Of a stretch of DNA of 64,000 nucleotides, positions 18,052 through 27,406 are shown in pieces. The notes beneath the pieces were generated by a model. That model saw only the letters and a list, made by a program, of their open reading frames with translations. It was not told the DNA's origin and ran no database searches. The stretch comes from Clostridia bacterium (GTDB taxonomy: Bacteria; Bacillota; Clostridia; UBA1381; UBA9506), in the NCBI GenBank assembly GCA_017416855.1, contig JAFQAZ010000011.1:186001-250000 (forward strand), written 5' to 3'. Numbering within the stretch: position 1 is the first letter of the stretch; the number at the start of each line of letters is the position of its first letter. The position numbers and the translations under genes are program-made.

Positions 18052-18649
18052 TGTGCTCCTTTTCATAGCCGATGGTAGTCGCAGGACCGTGGCCGGAATA
18101 TACTGTAATGCTCTCTTTGAGTGTAAAGAGCTTGTTCTTTACACTGTGAACCAGTGTCTTTAAATTGCCGGTAGGAAAATCTGCCCGGCCAATAGAACGA
18201 TAAAACAAGGTATCGCCTGAGAGAAGTACATCGTCACATAAAAGACAAATGGAGCCACTGGTGTGCCCCGGGGTTTCAATAACCGTAAAGGAACAGTTCC
18301 CGGATGTTATCACATCGCCTTCTGAAACCAGTTCGTCAGGCTCGCACAGTTTGAGGCTGACACCAAAATGATTGTCTAACGTGACGTTTTTATCAAAATA
18401 ATTATCTTTTTCTTTAGCACCCATTATCAGTCTGGCGCCGGTTGAAGCAAGTACCTCTGCCACAGCACCAACGTGGTCATAATGGCAATGAGTCAGCACA
18501 ACATAAGAAACATTGTATCCTTTTGCCTGAATATGTGCAACAATCCTCTTTCCTTCGTCACCGGGATCGATGACAAGCAAAGCATCTGGATCACCTACAA
18601 GATAACAATTTTCTTCTAAAGGGCCAACACTCAGCACATCTAAAATCAT
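18020..18649 (-). CDS. MBL-fold metallo-hydrolase (glyoxalase II-like)
   Basis: A 209-aa single-domain metallo-beta-lactamase fold protein. The metal-binding motif THCHYDHVGA (HxHxDH) is at about residues 53-62, with further ligands in TPGHTSG and YSGHGP. This layout matches the small hydrolases often labelled hydroxyacylglutathione hydrolase-like. A specific substrate cannot be assigned. It lies 17 bases after rel and overlaps the hemZ start, so these three genes are probably co-transcribed. Confidence 0.85.
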   Translation of the reverse strand: MILDVLSVGPLEENCYLVGDPDALLVIDPGDEGKRIVAHIQAKGYNVSYVVLTHCHYDHVGAVAEVLASTGARLIMGAKEKDNYFDKNVTLDNHFGVSLKLCEPDELVSEGDVITSGNCSFTVIETPGHTSGSICLLCDDVLLSGDTLFYRSIGRADFPTGNLKTLVHSVKNKLFTLKESITVYSGHGPATTIGYEKEHNEVYVWERYC

Positions 18650-18666
18650 ACCTTAACCTCATTTCA

Positions 18667-20838
18667 TCAGGCATTACAACGTTCCACATCAAATACACCG
18701 CCCAGACGGGACAGCTTTTTCACAACCATATCCAAATGTTCTTTTGAATTAATTTCTAAGGTAACATATACATAAGCAATTTGGTCCTTGGATACTTTTG
18801 TGTGTAAGGAAGTAATCAGGATTTTCATATCGTATAAAAGACTGGTGATTTCAGCCAGCAACCCCTGTCTGTCATAAGCAGAAACCTGCAATTCTGTCAG
18901 GTAAGAAGAATCTGTTCCCCTCTCTTCCCAATGAACGGGAATGAGGCGCTGGGCGTTATTAGTACTTTCGGCTTCGGATATAATATTCGGACAATCGGCA
19001 CGGTGGACAGAAACACCACGGCCTCTTGTAATATAGCCGACAATTGCATCGCCCGGTACCGGATTACAGCAACGGGATAAGCGCACCAAGCAATTATCAA
19101 TTCCCTCAACAATGATACCATTGTTGCTGGTTTTTCTCTTTTTCTGAGCATTTTGTACAGAAGAAAGGGATTTTTCGTTTTTCTGATTAAGCTTATATTC
19201 TTCTTTTATACGCGAAAGCACCTTGCTCACCGCTAAACCGCCATAGCCAACAGCGGCGAACAAATCATCCACATTGTGAACACCGTATTTTTTCAAAAGA
19301 AAATCGGCCCATTCAGGTTTGGTAAGCTCCATATGGGTATACCCCATATGCTTTAACTCACGGTCAATCATTTCCTTACCACGAATGATGTTTTCTTCGC
19401 GGCGCTCTTTTTTGAACCATTGGTTAATCTTGGTTCTGGCCTGATTGGTTTTACAAATCTTCAGCCAGTCGCGGCTGGGGCCATGAACAGCAGAGGAAGT
19501 CATAACCTCAACAATATCACCGTTTTGCAGAATATAATCAAGTGTTGCAATTTTTCCGTTAACTCGTGCACCGGCCATACGGCAACCGATAGCGCTGTGA
19601 ATAGCAAAGGCAAAGTCAATCGGTGTGGAACCGGCCGGCAGATTAATTACATCGCCTTTTGGTGTAAACACGAAAACCTCATCAGCAAACAGGTCAATCT
19701 TCAGGGTTCGCATAAAATCATCTGTATCAACGGTTTCGTTCTGGATTTCGAGAATTTTACCAATCCAGGCAAGTTTTTCATCCATATCCGTTTCACCGGA
19801 GACACCCTCTTTATATTTCCAGTGCGCAGCGATACCATACTCTGCAACCTTATGCATTTCCTGCGTGCGAATCTGAACTTCAAAAGGAATACCGTTCGGT
19901 CCCATAACTGTTGTATGCAGGGACTGATACATATTCGGCTTGGGCATCGCAATATAATCCTTAAAACGGCCGGGGATAGGATAATACAGTTCGTGCACCA
20001 TACCTAACACTGCATAACAGTCCTTCACACTGTCGACGATGGCACGAACAGCAAACAAATCATAAATTTCATCAATGTTTTTATTCTGAGTAAACATTTT
20101 TCTAAAAATGCTGTAAAAATGTTTAGCACGCCCCATTAACTGAGCGTGAATGCCCAACTCCTCCAGTTTCTGACGAAAGGTGGCAATAATATCATCAATA
20201 TACTGCTCTCTCTCTTTACGCTTCTGGCGGATGGATTCAGTAATTTCCTTATAAGCAATGGGATCCAGATACCGTAGAGATAAATCCTCCAGCTCCCACT
20301 TAATTTTCGACATACCAAGTCTGTGAGCCAAGGCTGCATACACTTCAAGTGTTTCTCTCGCTTTTTCGCGCTGTTTATCCTCGGGCATTGCTTTTAACGT
20401 TCGCATATTGTGCAAACGGTCAGCCAGTTTAATCAAAATAACCCGGACATCTTTCGCCATAGCCAGGAACATTTTTCGCAAACTCTCAATCTGCTGCTCT
20501 TCTTTGGTTGTATACTGGATTTTTCCCAGCTTTGTAACACCGTCAACAATAATGGCAACACTATCCCCGAACTCACGGGAAATATCGCCAACGGTATAGT
20601 CGGTATCTTCTACAACATCGTGCAAGAGCGCACCGACAATGCTGTCAGCATCCAGCTCAAGCTCTGCTAAAATGGTAGCAACGGCTAAGGGATGGATAAT
20701 ATAGGGTTCACCGGTATTTCTCAGCTGCCCTTCATGCGCTTTGCGAGCCAGATCATAAGCTTTTGTCAATTTTTCGAAATCCATTTTTGGGTTATATCCT
20801 CTGATAATGTCTAATAGTGCCTCAAAAGTCTGATCCAT
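18667..20838 (-). CDS. rel: Bifunctional (p)ppGpp synthetase/hydrolase
   Basis: Makes and degrades the stringent-response alarmone. Domains of the 723-aa protein: HD hydrolase (LLHDVVEDTDYT, about residues 66-77), synthetase (about 235-350, YYPIPGRFKDYIAMPKPN), TGS (VINLPAGSTPIDFAFAIHS, about 388-406), a CC/zinc-finger region (LSRCCNPVPGDAIVGY) and a C-terminal ACT domain (about 650-720). The intact HD motif indicates a dual-function Rel enzyme, not a RelA-type enzyme that only synthesises. It is 30 bases downstream of recJ. Confidence 0.96.
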   Translation of the reverse strand: MDQTFEALLDIIRGYNPKMDFEKLTKAYDLARKAHEGQLRNTGEPYIIHPLAVATILAELELDADSIVGALLHDVVEDTDYTVGDISREFGDSVAIIVDGVTKLGKIQYTTKEEQQIESLRKMFLAMAKDVRVILIKLADRLHNMRTLKAMPEDKQREKARETLEVYAALAHRLGMSKIKWELEDLSLRYLDPIAYKEITESIRQKRKEREQYIDDIIATFRQKLEELGIHAQLMGRAKHFYSIFRKMFTQNKNIDEIYDLFAVRAIVDSVKDCYAVLGMVHELYYPIPGRFKDYIAMPKPNMYQSLHTTVMGPNGIPFEVQIRTQEMHKVAEYGIAAHWKYKEGVSGETDMDEKLAWIGKILEIQNETVDTDDFMRTLKIDLFADEVFVFTPKGDVINLPAGSTPIDFAFAIHSAIGCRMAGARVNGKIATLDYILQNGDIVEVMTSSAVHGPSRDWLKICKTNQARTKINQWFKKERREENIIRGKEMIDRELKHMGYTHMELTKPEWADFLLKKYGVHNVDDLFAAVGYGGLAVSKVLSRIKEEYKLNQKNEKSLSSVQNAQKKRKTSNNGIIVEGIDNCLVRLSRCCNPVPGDAIVGYITRGRGVSVHRADCPNIISEAESTNNAQRLIPVHWEERGTDSSYLTELQVSAYDRQGLLAEITSLLYDMKILITSLHTKVSKDQIAYVYVTLEINSKEHLDMVVKKLSRLGGVFDVERCNA

Positions 20839-20869
20839 CAGGCAGCCTCCTTTCGGTTATTTTATCAAA

Positions 20870-22579
20870 TTAATTATTCACTGAAAACCGTAAATCTTTC
20901 AGCAAAATTTGTATTTTACGTTCACCACGATACGTATTAACATCTAAATTAAACACAATATCCACAGTATCGTAAACCTTCAGTTTCGCAGCCAGCTCCC
21001 CCATCGAAAATCCGATGGCCGAAACAGCATATCGGCCATCAGATAAATTTAACCTTAGGTGTTTGCCTTCACTCAGCGTCCTGATAGCTGTAACCGCCAA
21101 ATTTTTACACAGAAAAACCGGACTGGGATTCCCCATACCATAGGGGGCCATTATTGAAAATTTTTCGACTGTATTTAAATTCAAATAATCGATAGGCAAC
21201 TCAGCATCAATGGTAATTTCGGAAATATAGTCATCTTCTGTTAAAGTATCTTTCGCAAATTGATTGATTGCTTGACGGAATGACTCGAGATTTTCTTCTG
21301 TTACTGTCAGGCCTGCAGCTAATTCATGGCCGCCAAATTTAACTAGATATTCGCTACAGTGGCTTAATGCCGCAAAAAGGTTAAAGTTTTTAATACTACG
21401 GCCTGAACCTTTACCCAACCCGTTTTCAAGACTGATTAATATGCATGGTTTATTTAAACGCTCGGTAATCTTTGAAGCAACAATTCCGATGATGCCATGA
21501 TGCCAGCCTTCTTTCGCTAAAACAAGCACTGATTCATCATCTAAATTCTGATAATCACCAAGCATTGCCTGTGCATCTTCAAAAATTCTCTGCTCAATTT
21601 CCTGACGCTGACGGTTTTCGTTATTTAATAATTGTGCATACTTGTCAGCAGCAGAATCGTCCTTTGCCAGCAAGAGTTCAACAGCTGATTCCGGCGCACC
21701 AATACGTCCGGCTGCGTTAATTCTCGGGGCAAGCACATAACCAACCGTACCGGTTGTAATGTGCGCAGAGTCAATTTCAGATTGCTTAATTAAAGCTCTT
21801 ATACCGCGATTAGAAGTATAAGAAATTTGTTTTAAACCATTTTTAACAATTATGCGGTTTTCTCCTGTCAACGGCATTACATCAGCAATGGTCCCTAAAG
21901 CTACAATGTCAAGGTATTCATCGTATAAAGCCTGCATATGGAATTTAAGTTCCTCTGTCAATGCCTGGAGTAACTTAAACACAACTCCGATTCCCGCCAG
22001 TTTTTTAAAGGGATACTCACAGTCAGCCTGTTTGGGATTTAGTACCGCAATGGAATGGGGGACATTATCCTTACATTCGTGATGGTCTGTTACAATAACA
22101 TCTATACCAAGGCTTTTTGCGTGTTCAACTTCTTCTACTGCGGTAATGCCGCAATCGACGGTGATAATGAGACTGACTCCTCGTTTTGCCAGTTTTTCCA
22201 CGGCATGCACATTCATACCATACCCCTCACCCAGACGGTCAGGAATGTAGTATAACACATCGCCGCCGTGTGAACGGAGAAAATGAGTTAAAATGGCTGT
22301 TGAAGTGATGCCATCAACATCATAATCGCCGTATACTGCAATTGTTTCCTTATTTGCAAGTGCTTCAGCAATTCTCTTGGTTGCTTTTGACATATCCTTC
22401 ATAAAAAAAGGATTACAAAGTTTATCTACATTGGGATTGATAAATTCGTCAAAGGACTCTACATCGCGCTTTAATAAAATGGATGTCACAAGGGGCGGAA
22501 TACCATACATCTCACTCAACTGCTTAACTTGTTCTGCACAATTCTGACCACTGCGCATTTTCCATCTTTTGTTTTGCAT
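20870..22579 (-). CDS. recJ: Single-stranded-DNA-specific exonuclease RecJ
   Basis: 5'-3' exonuclease used in recombination and repair. It has the DHH phosphoesterase motifs (VYGDYDVDGITSTAI, ITVDCGI, VIVTDHHE), the DHHA1 signature GGHELAAGLTV, and an OB-fold C-terminal segment. The start at 22579 follows AAGGGAGAAGCC and gives 569 aa; a reading from 22660 would add 27 residues with no ribosome binding site and would approach the promoter. It heads the recJ-rel-MBL-hemZ group. Confidence 0.95.
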   Translation of the reverse strand: MQNKRWKMRSGQNCAEQVKQLSEMYGIPPLVTSILLKRDVESFDEFINPNVDKLCNPFFMKDMSKATKRIAEALANKETIAVYGDYDVDGITSTAILTHFLRSHGGDVLYYIPDRLGEGYGMNVHAVEKLAKRGVSLIITVDCGITAVEEVEHAKSLGIDVIVTDHHECKDNVPHSIAVLNPKQADCEYPFKKLAGIGVVFKLLQALTEELKFHMQALYDEYLDIVALGTIADVMPLTGENRIIVKNGLKQISYTSNRGIRALIKQSEIDSAHITTGTVGYVLAPRINAAGRIGAPESAVELLLAKDDSAADKYAQLLNNENRQRQEIEQRIFEDAQAMLGDYQNLDDESVLVLAKEGWHHGIIGIVASKITERLNKPCILISLENGLGKGSGRSIKNFNLFAALSHCSEYLVKFGGHELAAGLTVTEENLESFRQAINQFAKDTLTEDDYISEITIDAELPIDYLNLNTVEKFSIMAPYGMGNPSPVFLCKNLAVTAIRTLSEGKHLRLNLSDGRYAVSAIGFSMGELAAKLKVYDTVDIVFNLDVNTYRGERKIQILLKDLRFSVNN

Positions 22580-22678
22580 GGCTTCTCCCTTCTGCAGACT
22601 ACCATTAATCATCCTATAATAACCGAACGATAAAAGCCTGATTAACCAAAATATACACATAATAAACTTTATTATTTC

Positions 22679-22707
22679 ATTTTATCACAATAACAAACTT
22701 TTGGCAA
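22679..22707 (-). promoter_or_regulatory. Sigma-A promoter for recJ-rel
   Basis: Minus-strand TTGCCA (22702-22707), a 17-base spacer and an extended -10, TGATAAAAT (hexamer at 22679-22684). The leader to recJ would be about 95 bases. Confidence 0.75.
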
Positions 22708-22917
22708 GTATAAAATAACGCATAACCGCAAAATACTGGCATATTTTTCTTAAAAACCACTAAATATTGCGATGCATTTGTTATGAACCTTATATTCTTT
22801 CTGACATATTATGTAATAGATATTCATGTATACTACAACCATAACGAAAAAATATCATCCTGCCGGCCCGCGGTCAGATGGTCATAGTATTTTGCGGGCA
22901 GAAAGGCAGTTACCAAA

Positions 22918-23802
22918 ATGAATAGAAACAAATGCTTTTCCGTCATTGGAGGCGATGCCCGTAGTATTGAAGCTGCAAACGCGCTATTTAATTCCGGTTA
23001 TGCTGTAAAGGTATTCGCCTTTAATGACAAATGTTCTTTCAAGCAAGGGGTTATCCGTTCTAAAACAATCCAAGATGCAACTTCTGATGCTGATTATCTC
23101 TTATTACCGATCCCTTACAGCACAAATGGTGAATCTGTCAATGCACCGCTTTATGATAACTCCTTGTTACTCTCTACATTATTTCAGCATATCAAAGGTT
23201 TTCAGACTGTTTTTGCAGGAAGAATAGATGAATCCTTTCATAGTGATATGAATACGAAAAATATCTCACACTATGATTATGCCAAACGTGAGGAATTCGC
23301 CATTTACAATGCGATTCCAACAGCTGAAGGTGCTATCGAAATTGCCTTTAGAGAGTGTCCTTTCACCCTGAATGGTTCCCGCTGTCTAATTTTGGGACAC
23401 GGGCGCATTGCAAAAATTCTCAGACATATGTTAACGGGATTAGGAGCAGGCGTTGCAGTTTCTGCAAGAAAAATAAGTGACTTAGCCTGGGCCAGTTCAT
23501 TTGGCGCTGACGCCTTCTCTATTTATGACTTATCAAAGCATATAGAGAACTATCAAATTATCTTCAATACGATTCCGTACTGCATTCTGACAAAAGATAT
23601 ACTTGCTAAAGCAAAACAAAAGCCACTTATTATCGATTTAGCTTCACGACCGGGTGGCGTTGACTTTGAGGCAGCCGGGCAAATGAATCTGAAAGCAATT
23701 CACGCTCTGTCACTCCCGGGAAAAGTAGCTCCAGACACAGCCGGTCGAATTATTTGTGATACTGTTCTGAATATTATAAGTGAAACGGAGGTGAAAGAAT
23801 GA
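22918..23802 (+). CDS. dpaA: Dipicolinate synthase subunit A
   Basis: NAD(P)-dependent subunit making dipicolinic acid from dihydrodipicolinate in the mother cell during sporulation. The 294-aa protein opens with the family motif FSVIGGDARSIEAA and has a Rossmann nucleotide-binding loop LILGHGRIAKIL at about residue 160 and a C-terminal HALSLPGKVAPDTAG segment. AGAAAGGCAG precedes the start. A C/G-rich imperfect stem (about 22860-22904) lies in the leader. I could not identify a confident sigma-K-type promoter. Presence of dpaAB fits Clostridia outside Clostridium cluster I, many of which lack it. Confidence 0.94.
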   Translation: MNRNKCFSVIGGDARSIEAANALFNSGYAVKVFAFNDKCSFKQGVIRSKTIQDATSDADYLLLPIPYSTNGESVNAPLYDNSLLLSTLFQHIKGFQTVFAGRIDESFHSDMNTKNISHYDYAKREEFAIYNAIPTAEGAIEIAFRECPFTLNGSRCLILGHGRIAKILRHMLTGLGAGVAVSARKISDLAWASSFGADAFSIYDLSKHIENYQIIFNTIPYCILTKDILAKAKQKPLIIDLASRPGGVDFEAAGQMNLKAIHALSLPGKVAPDTAGRIICDTVLNIISETEVKE

Positions 23803-24371
23803 ATGATAAAACTATAGGATTCGCTTTTACAGGCTCATTTTGCACCTTTAAAAAGGTTATTACAGAGTTGGAAATTCTGGCAAACACTGGTATTAACATA
23901 GTTCCTGTTATGTCTGCCAATGCATATTCAACAGATACTCGTTTTGGGACGGCTGAGGAGTTTATAGAAAAAATCAGGAAAATTACCGGTAACGAAATTA
24001 TCCACACCATTGCCGGCGCAGAACCAATTGGCCCTAAAAATTTGCTGGATGCCTTGATTATTGCGCCTTGCACCGGTAATACATTGGCAAAGCTTGCCAA
24101 TGGTATTACGGACACATCGGTCACTATGGCGGCAAAAGCAACATTGAGAAATCAAAAACCAGTCATTATTGCTGTTTCCACAAACGACGGTCTTGGCGGA
24201 AGCGGAAAGAACATTGGATTATTACACAACACAAAAAACATATATTTTGTCCCGTACGGTCAGGATGACCCGGATAAAAAGACAAATTCTCTGGTTGCAG
24301 ATATGTCTAAAATTACCGAAACACTCCTCTCTGCTTTGCAGGGAAATCAAATAAAAGAAATCCTCTTCTAA
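23799..24371 (+). CDS. dpaB: Dipicolinate synthase subunit B
   Basis: Flavoprotein-fold partner of DpaA. The 190-aa protein shows the family features GFAFTGSFCTFKKV near the N-terminus, DALIIAPCTGNTLAKLANG at about residue 86 and STNDGLGGSGKNIG at about residue 127. It overlaps dpaA by four bases (ATGA), a sign of coupled translation, and is followed by a strong terminator. Confidence 0.94.
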   Translation: MNDKTIGFAFTGSFCTFKKVITELEILANTGINIVPVMSANAYSTDTRFGTAEEFIEKIRKITGNEIIHTIAGAEPIGPKNLLDALIIAPCTGNTLAKLANGITDTSVTMAAKATLRNQKPVIIAVSTNDGLGGSGKNIGLLHNTKNIYFVPYGQDDPDKKTNSLVADMSKITETLLSALQGNQIKEILF

Positions 24372-24375
24372 ACAA

Positions 24376-24405
24376 AAAAACCGAACACAATTGTGTTCGG
24401 TTTTT
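24376..24405. terminator. Bidirectional terminator between dpaB and sulP
   Basis: Perfect palindrome AAAAACCGAACACAA / TTGTGTTCGGTTTTT. The A and T runs on both sides let it serve the converging dpaAB and SulP genes. Confidence 0.92.
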
Positions 24406-24417
24406 CTATTTATATAT

Positions 24418-26058
24418 TTATTGCAGAGCGGCTCCTCTTTCTAAAGCGCTTTCAATGTTAAGACAAATATTTTCCTCTTTCACCAGTTCGTGAAGACCGG
24501 ATTTTCGCATTGCTTTCATCGGCTGCTCGTTTACATGGGAGAAGACAACGGTAATGCCTTGTTCTTGACATTTTTTTACAAACTGTTCCAGCATAATCAA
24601 AGCATCTGTATCCATTGAAGGAACAGCACGCATTCTCAGAATAATGCATTTCGTGTAGGGCTTAGGCTCTATTTTAGCGATTTCGCCGGCCACAGCAAAA
24701 AACATAGGACCTTTTAACTCATATACGCTGATATGTTTAGGCACCAGACGAAGCTTTTTATCGCCGGAGGCGTCTTCTTGCTCTACATATTGCCAGCTTT
24801 CCACCTTGGATTCTTTACTCAGGCGGCTCATAAACAAAATGCAGGCGGCAATTAAACCAACTTCAATTGCTACAACCAGGTCAAAAACAACTGTTAAAAC
24901 AAAGGTTGTAACCAGAATTAAAATGTCACTCTTCGGCGAGGTTTTTACTAAATAAACAAACTGACGCCATTGACACATATTGTAAGCCACATGAATCAAT
25001 ATTGCTGCAATGGCAGGCATTGGAATCCAGGCTGCATAGGGCATTAACACCACCAGAACAATTAAAAGCACAATGGAGTGCACCATGCCGGAAATGGGAG
25101 TTCTGCCGCCATTTTTAACATTGGCAGCAGTTCTTGCGATGGCGCCCGTTGCAGGAATACCACCAAACAAAGCAGAACCAATATTACCGAGTCCCTGACC
25201 CAACAGTTCAGCATTGGAACGATGTTTTTTGTTTACCATCCCATCTGCCACCACGCAGGAAAGCAGGGATTCAATACCCGCTAATAAAGCGATGGTTAGA
25301 GCATCAGGAAATACAGCAGCAACGCCTGATAAACTGAATACCGGCAGGCGGAACGCTGGCCACGAGCCGTTAACTGTAAATAAATCACCAATAGTGTTTG
25401 CCTGCATACCAAAACCTTTTACCATAATAATTCCGACAGCAACAGCCAGCAAGGATGCGGGTACCTTTTCGCAAATTTTAGGCCAAACAATTAAAACCAA
25501 CAGACAAGCCAAACCAACAATGACAGCCTGATAATTTATTGTGCTGACAGATTCAATAAAAGCTTTAAGCTTTTCAATGGTTTCAATTGGGGCTTCACCA
25601 TTCAGATATGACACACCAAAAAAGTCTTTTAATTGACCAATAACCAGAGTAACCGCAATGCCAGCTGTAAATCCGGTCGTGATTGTGTGCGGAATAAAAC
25701 GAATTAAGTTTCCCAATTTCAAAACAGCCATAATAATCAGCAAAACACCGGCTATAATGGTAGCAAGGGCAAGTCCCTCTACACCACTTCGGGCTACAAT
25801 ACCGGCCACAATGGTTGCAAATGCAGCTGTCGGTCCGGAAATCTGCACACTGCTACCACCGAAAAATGCAGTAATAAAACCGGCAACAATGGCTGTGTAT
25901 AACCCTGCTTCCGGTCCAACACCAGATGCAATGGCCAAAGCAATTGATAACGGGAGCGCAATAATAGCCACAATCACACCTGCGATTATATCGCGGATAA
26001 GCTGATTCGGCTTATAATCGCGTAAATCTGAAAACAACATTGGTTTAAACTGTCTCAC
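24418..26058 (-). CDS. SulP-family anion transporter with STAS domain
   Basis: Membrane transporter of the SLC26/SulP family. It has 10-12 membrane segments through about residue 400 (SGPTAAFATIVAG and IPHTITTGFTAGIAV are recognisable) and a cytoplasmic STAS domain at the C-terminus (about residues 430-540, containing DTDALIMLEQFVKKC). Substrates in this family include sulfate, bicarbonate and dicarboxylates; sequence does not decide here. The preferred start is GTG at 26058, nine bases after AAGGAA; there is an internal ATG at 26040. No sulfate-assimilation genes are nearby. Confidence 0.88.
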   Translation of the reverse strand: MRQFKPMLFSDLRDYKPNQLIRDIIAGVIVAIIALPLSIALAIASGVGPEAGLYTAIVAGFITAFFGGSSVQISGPTAAFATIVAGIVARSGVEGLALATIIAGVLLIIMAVLKLGNLIRFIPHTITTGFTAGIAVTLVIGQLKDFFGVSYLNGEAPIETIEKLKAFIESVSTINYQAVIVGLACLLVLIVWPKICEKVPASLLAVAVGIIMVKGFGMQANTIGDLFTVNGSWPAFRLPVFSLSGVAAVFPDALTIALLAGIESLLSCVVADGMVNKKHRSNAELLGQGLGNIGSALFGGIPATGAIARTAANVKNGGRTPISGMVHSIVLLIVLVVLMPYAAWIPMPAIAAILIHVAYNMCQWRQFVYLVKTSPKSDILILVTTFVLTVVFDLVVAIEVGLIAACILFMSRLSKESKVESWQYVEQEDASGDKKLRLVPKHISVYELKGPMFFAVAGEIAKIEPKPYTKCIILRMRAVPSMDTDALIMLEQFVKKCQEQGITVVFSHVNEQPMKAMRKSGLHELVKEENICLNIESALERGAALQ

Positions 26059-26101
26059 TAATGGTCTTCCTTTCAGTCGATATATAATTACATACTTGTT
26101 G

Positions 26102-26130
26102 ATTATAGCACTTATTTCCCCTTTTTGCAA
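26102..26130 (-). promoter_or_regulatory. Sigma-A promoter for the SulP gene
   Basis: Minus-strand TTGCAA (26125-26130), a 17-base spacer and an extended consensus -10, TGCTATAAT (hexamer at 26102-26107). Confidence 0.82.
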
Positions 26131-26184
26131 GGAAAATTATCCTTTTAATACAAAATAATGGTACTTTAAAGGATTTATTGCTGA

Positions 26185-26223
26185 TTGTCACATAATTCGG
26201 CAATTAGTTTCTAATCGTGACAA
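26185..26223. promoter_or_regulatory. Inverted repeat, possible AraC-type operator
   Basis: TTGTCAC (26185-26191) and GTGACAA (26217-26223), 25 bases apart, between the divergent SulP and AraC promoters. The core TGACAAAT recurs at 27347-27354, upstream of the next gene. A regulatory role is inferred. Confidence 0.4.
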
Positions 26224-26237
26224 ATAGTAAAAAACTC

Positions 26238-26266
26238 TTGTTCATAACTTTATGCTTTGATACAAT
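26238..26266 (+). promoter_or_regulatory. Probable promoter for the AraC-family gene
   Basis: TTGTTC (26238-26243), a 17-base spacer and an extended -10, TGATACAAT (hexamer at 26261-26266). The weak -35 fits an activated promoter. Confidence 0.5.
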
Positions 26267-26288
26267 TTAAATAATTGAATTTAAAGAG

Positions 26289-27332
26289 GTGTTTATTATC
26301 ACAGACAATATGGCAGTTCAATCTCAGCACTACTCTCAGAATATATCTCTTTTTACAAAATACACCGGTATTGCATTCAGGTGGATTCCGCTTTCAACAG
26401 CCAATTATAAAATATTATATTGTGAATACTGCCCGTTTGAATGTAAAATGAAGAATAATTGCCTACATTCTTTGTCGAATGTCAGCTTGACATATTTCTG
26501 CCAGAATGGGTATTGTTATCTATCTGCACCGATTGTTTCGGAACACAAGGTTATTGGCTATTATCTGTCGGAACCTGTCTATTACTGTGATGATAGGCTT
26601 AACCATTCCATGTCGTTATGCAGAATTTCTATGGCGTCACGTTTATTATTTGAATTAACTGTTAACAAAAGAACGTTATTCCCTACTGACACTCTGATTA
26701 AACAGTTGTCATGTTGTGTGTCCGACAGTCAGCCTGAGAAGGCTCAATCAATTTTTGAACATCTCATAGAAGAACTTTTTCTTGCTGCCGAAGGAGATTT
26801 TCATCGTGTCAAAAGTTATACAACAAGATTTATTCTTATGCTTTATGAAATAATGGACGAAAACAGCGAATGTGTAAAAAGTCAGAAAGCAGAAAAATTC
26901 CCCGGATATATGCTGTCTTCAGCGGAGACATTAGGCGAATTAAAATCCATCCTGGATGCTGTTTGCCGTGACTTTATGCTTCAAATGTTCCCTGCTTCGC
27001 TGTACAAACATCATGTTTTACTTCAAAAAGCTGCAGCCATAATTAAGGAAAATTATCATCGTAAGTTGACGCAAAATTCGGTTGCCGGTTCTGTGTATTT
27101 GAGTCCTTCTTATTTTTCGAAGGTATTTAAAGATGCATTCGGATGCACATTTAATCAATATCTTAACAATGTACGGATTACCAAAGCGAAAGAACTACTT
27201 CGCTATTCTACAGTTTTAATTGACTCCATTCCCGGTATGGTAGGTTTTGAAAACAGAAGCTATTTTGGAAAAATTTTTAAGCAAATTACAGGTTTGACTC
27301 CAAAGCAGTACAGGAATTCTTCGGTTAAATGA
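26289..27332 (+). CDS. AraC-family transcriptional regulator with PocR-like sensor
   Basis: The C-terminal ~100 residues are a double helix-turn-helix of the AraC type (NSVAGSVYLSPSYFSKVFKDA, then GFENRSYFGKIFKQITGLTP with the terminal KQYR). The N-terminal region carries Cys-rich text (YCEYCPFECKMKNNC) followed by YLSAPIVSEHKVIGYYLSEP, resembling PocR-type ligand-binding domains. The start is uncertain: the GTG at 26289 lies inside the AGAGGTG ribosome binding site, and the next ATG (26310) is 18 bases from it. An ATT or ATC start near 26295-26298 fits the spacing best. Its likely target is the phosphohexomutase-like gene 75 bases downstream. Confidence 0.8.
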   Translation: MFIITDNMAVQSQHYSQNISLFTKYTGIAFRWIPLSTANYKILYCEYCPFECKMKNNCLHSLSNVSLTYFCQNGYCYLSAPIVSEHKVIGYYLSEPVYYCDDRLNHSMSLCRISMASRLLFELTVNKRTLFPTDTLIKQLSCCVSDSQPEKAQSIFEHLIEELFLAAEGDFHRVKSYTTRFILMLYEIMDENSECVKSQKAEKFPGYMLSSAETLGELKSILDAVCRDFMLQMFPASLYKHHVLLQKAAAIIKENYHRKLTQNSVAGSVYLSPSYFSKVFKDAFGCTFNQYLNNVRITKAKELLRYSTVLIDSIPGMVGFENRSYFGKIFKQITGLTPKQYRNSSVK

Positions 27333-27359
27333 CATCGCATAAACTCTGACAAATGTTGC

Positions 27360-27406
27360 ATACTAAAAACATATATTTAATCAATAAGAAAGGATGTTTT
27401 TAGTAT
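27360..27406 (+). repeat. 13-bp inverted repeat enclosing a ribosome binding site
   Basis: ATACTAAAAACAT (27360-27372) and its exact complement (27394-27406) are separated by 21 bases holding the AAGAAAGG ribosome binding site. The start codon of the next gene begins immediately after the second arm. In RNA this would present the ribosome site in a loop; in DNA it could be an operator. Confidence 0.7.

Noticed and set aside
22708-22917. Sporulation (sigma-K or sigma-E) promoter for dpaAB
   Set aside because: Candidates such as CATATTAT near 22806 lack a -35 at proper spacing. None was good enough to list as a feature.
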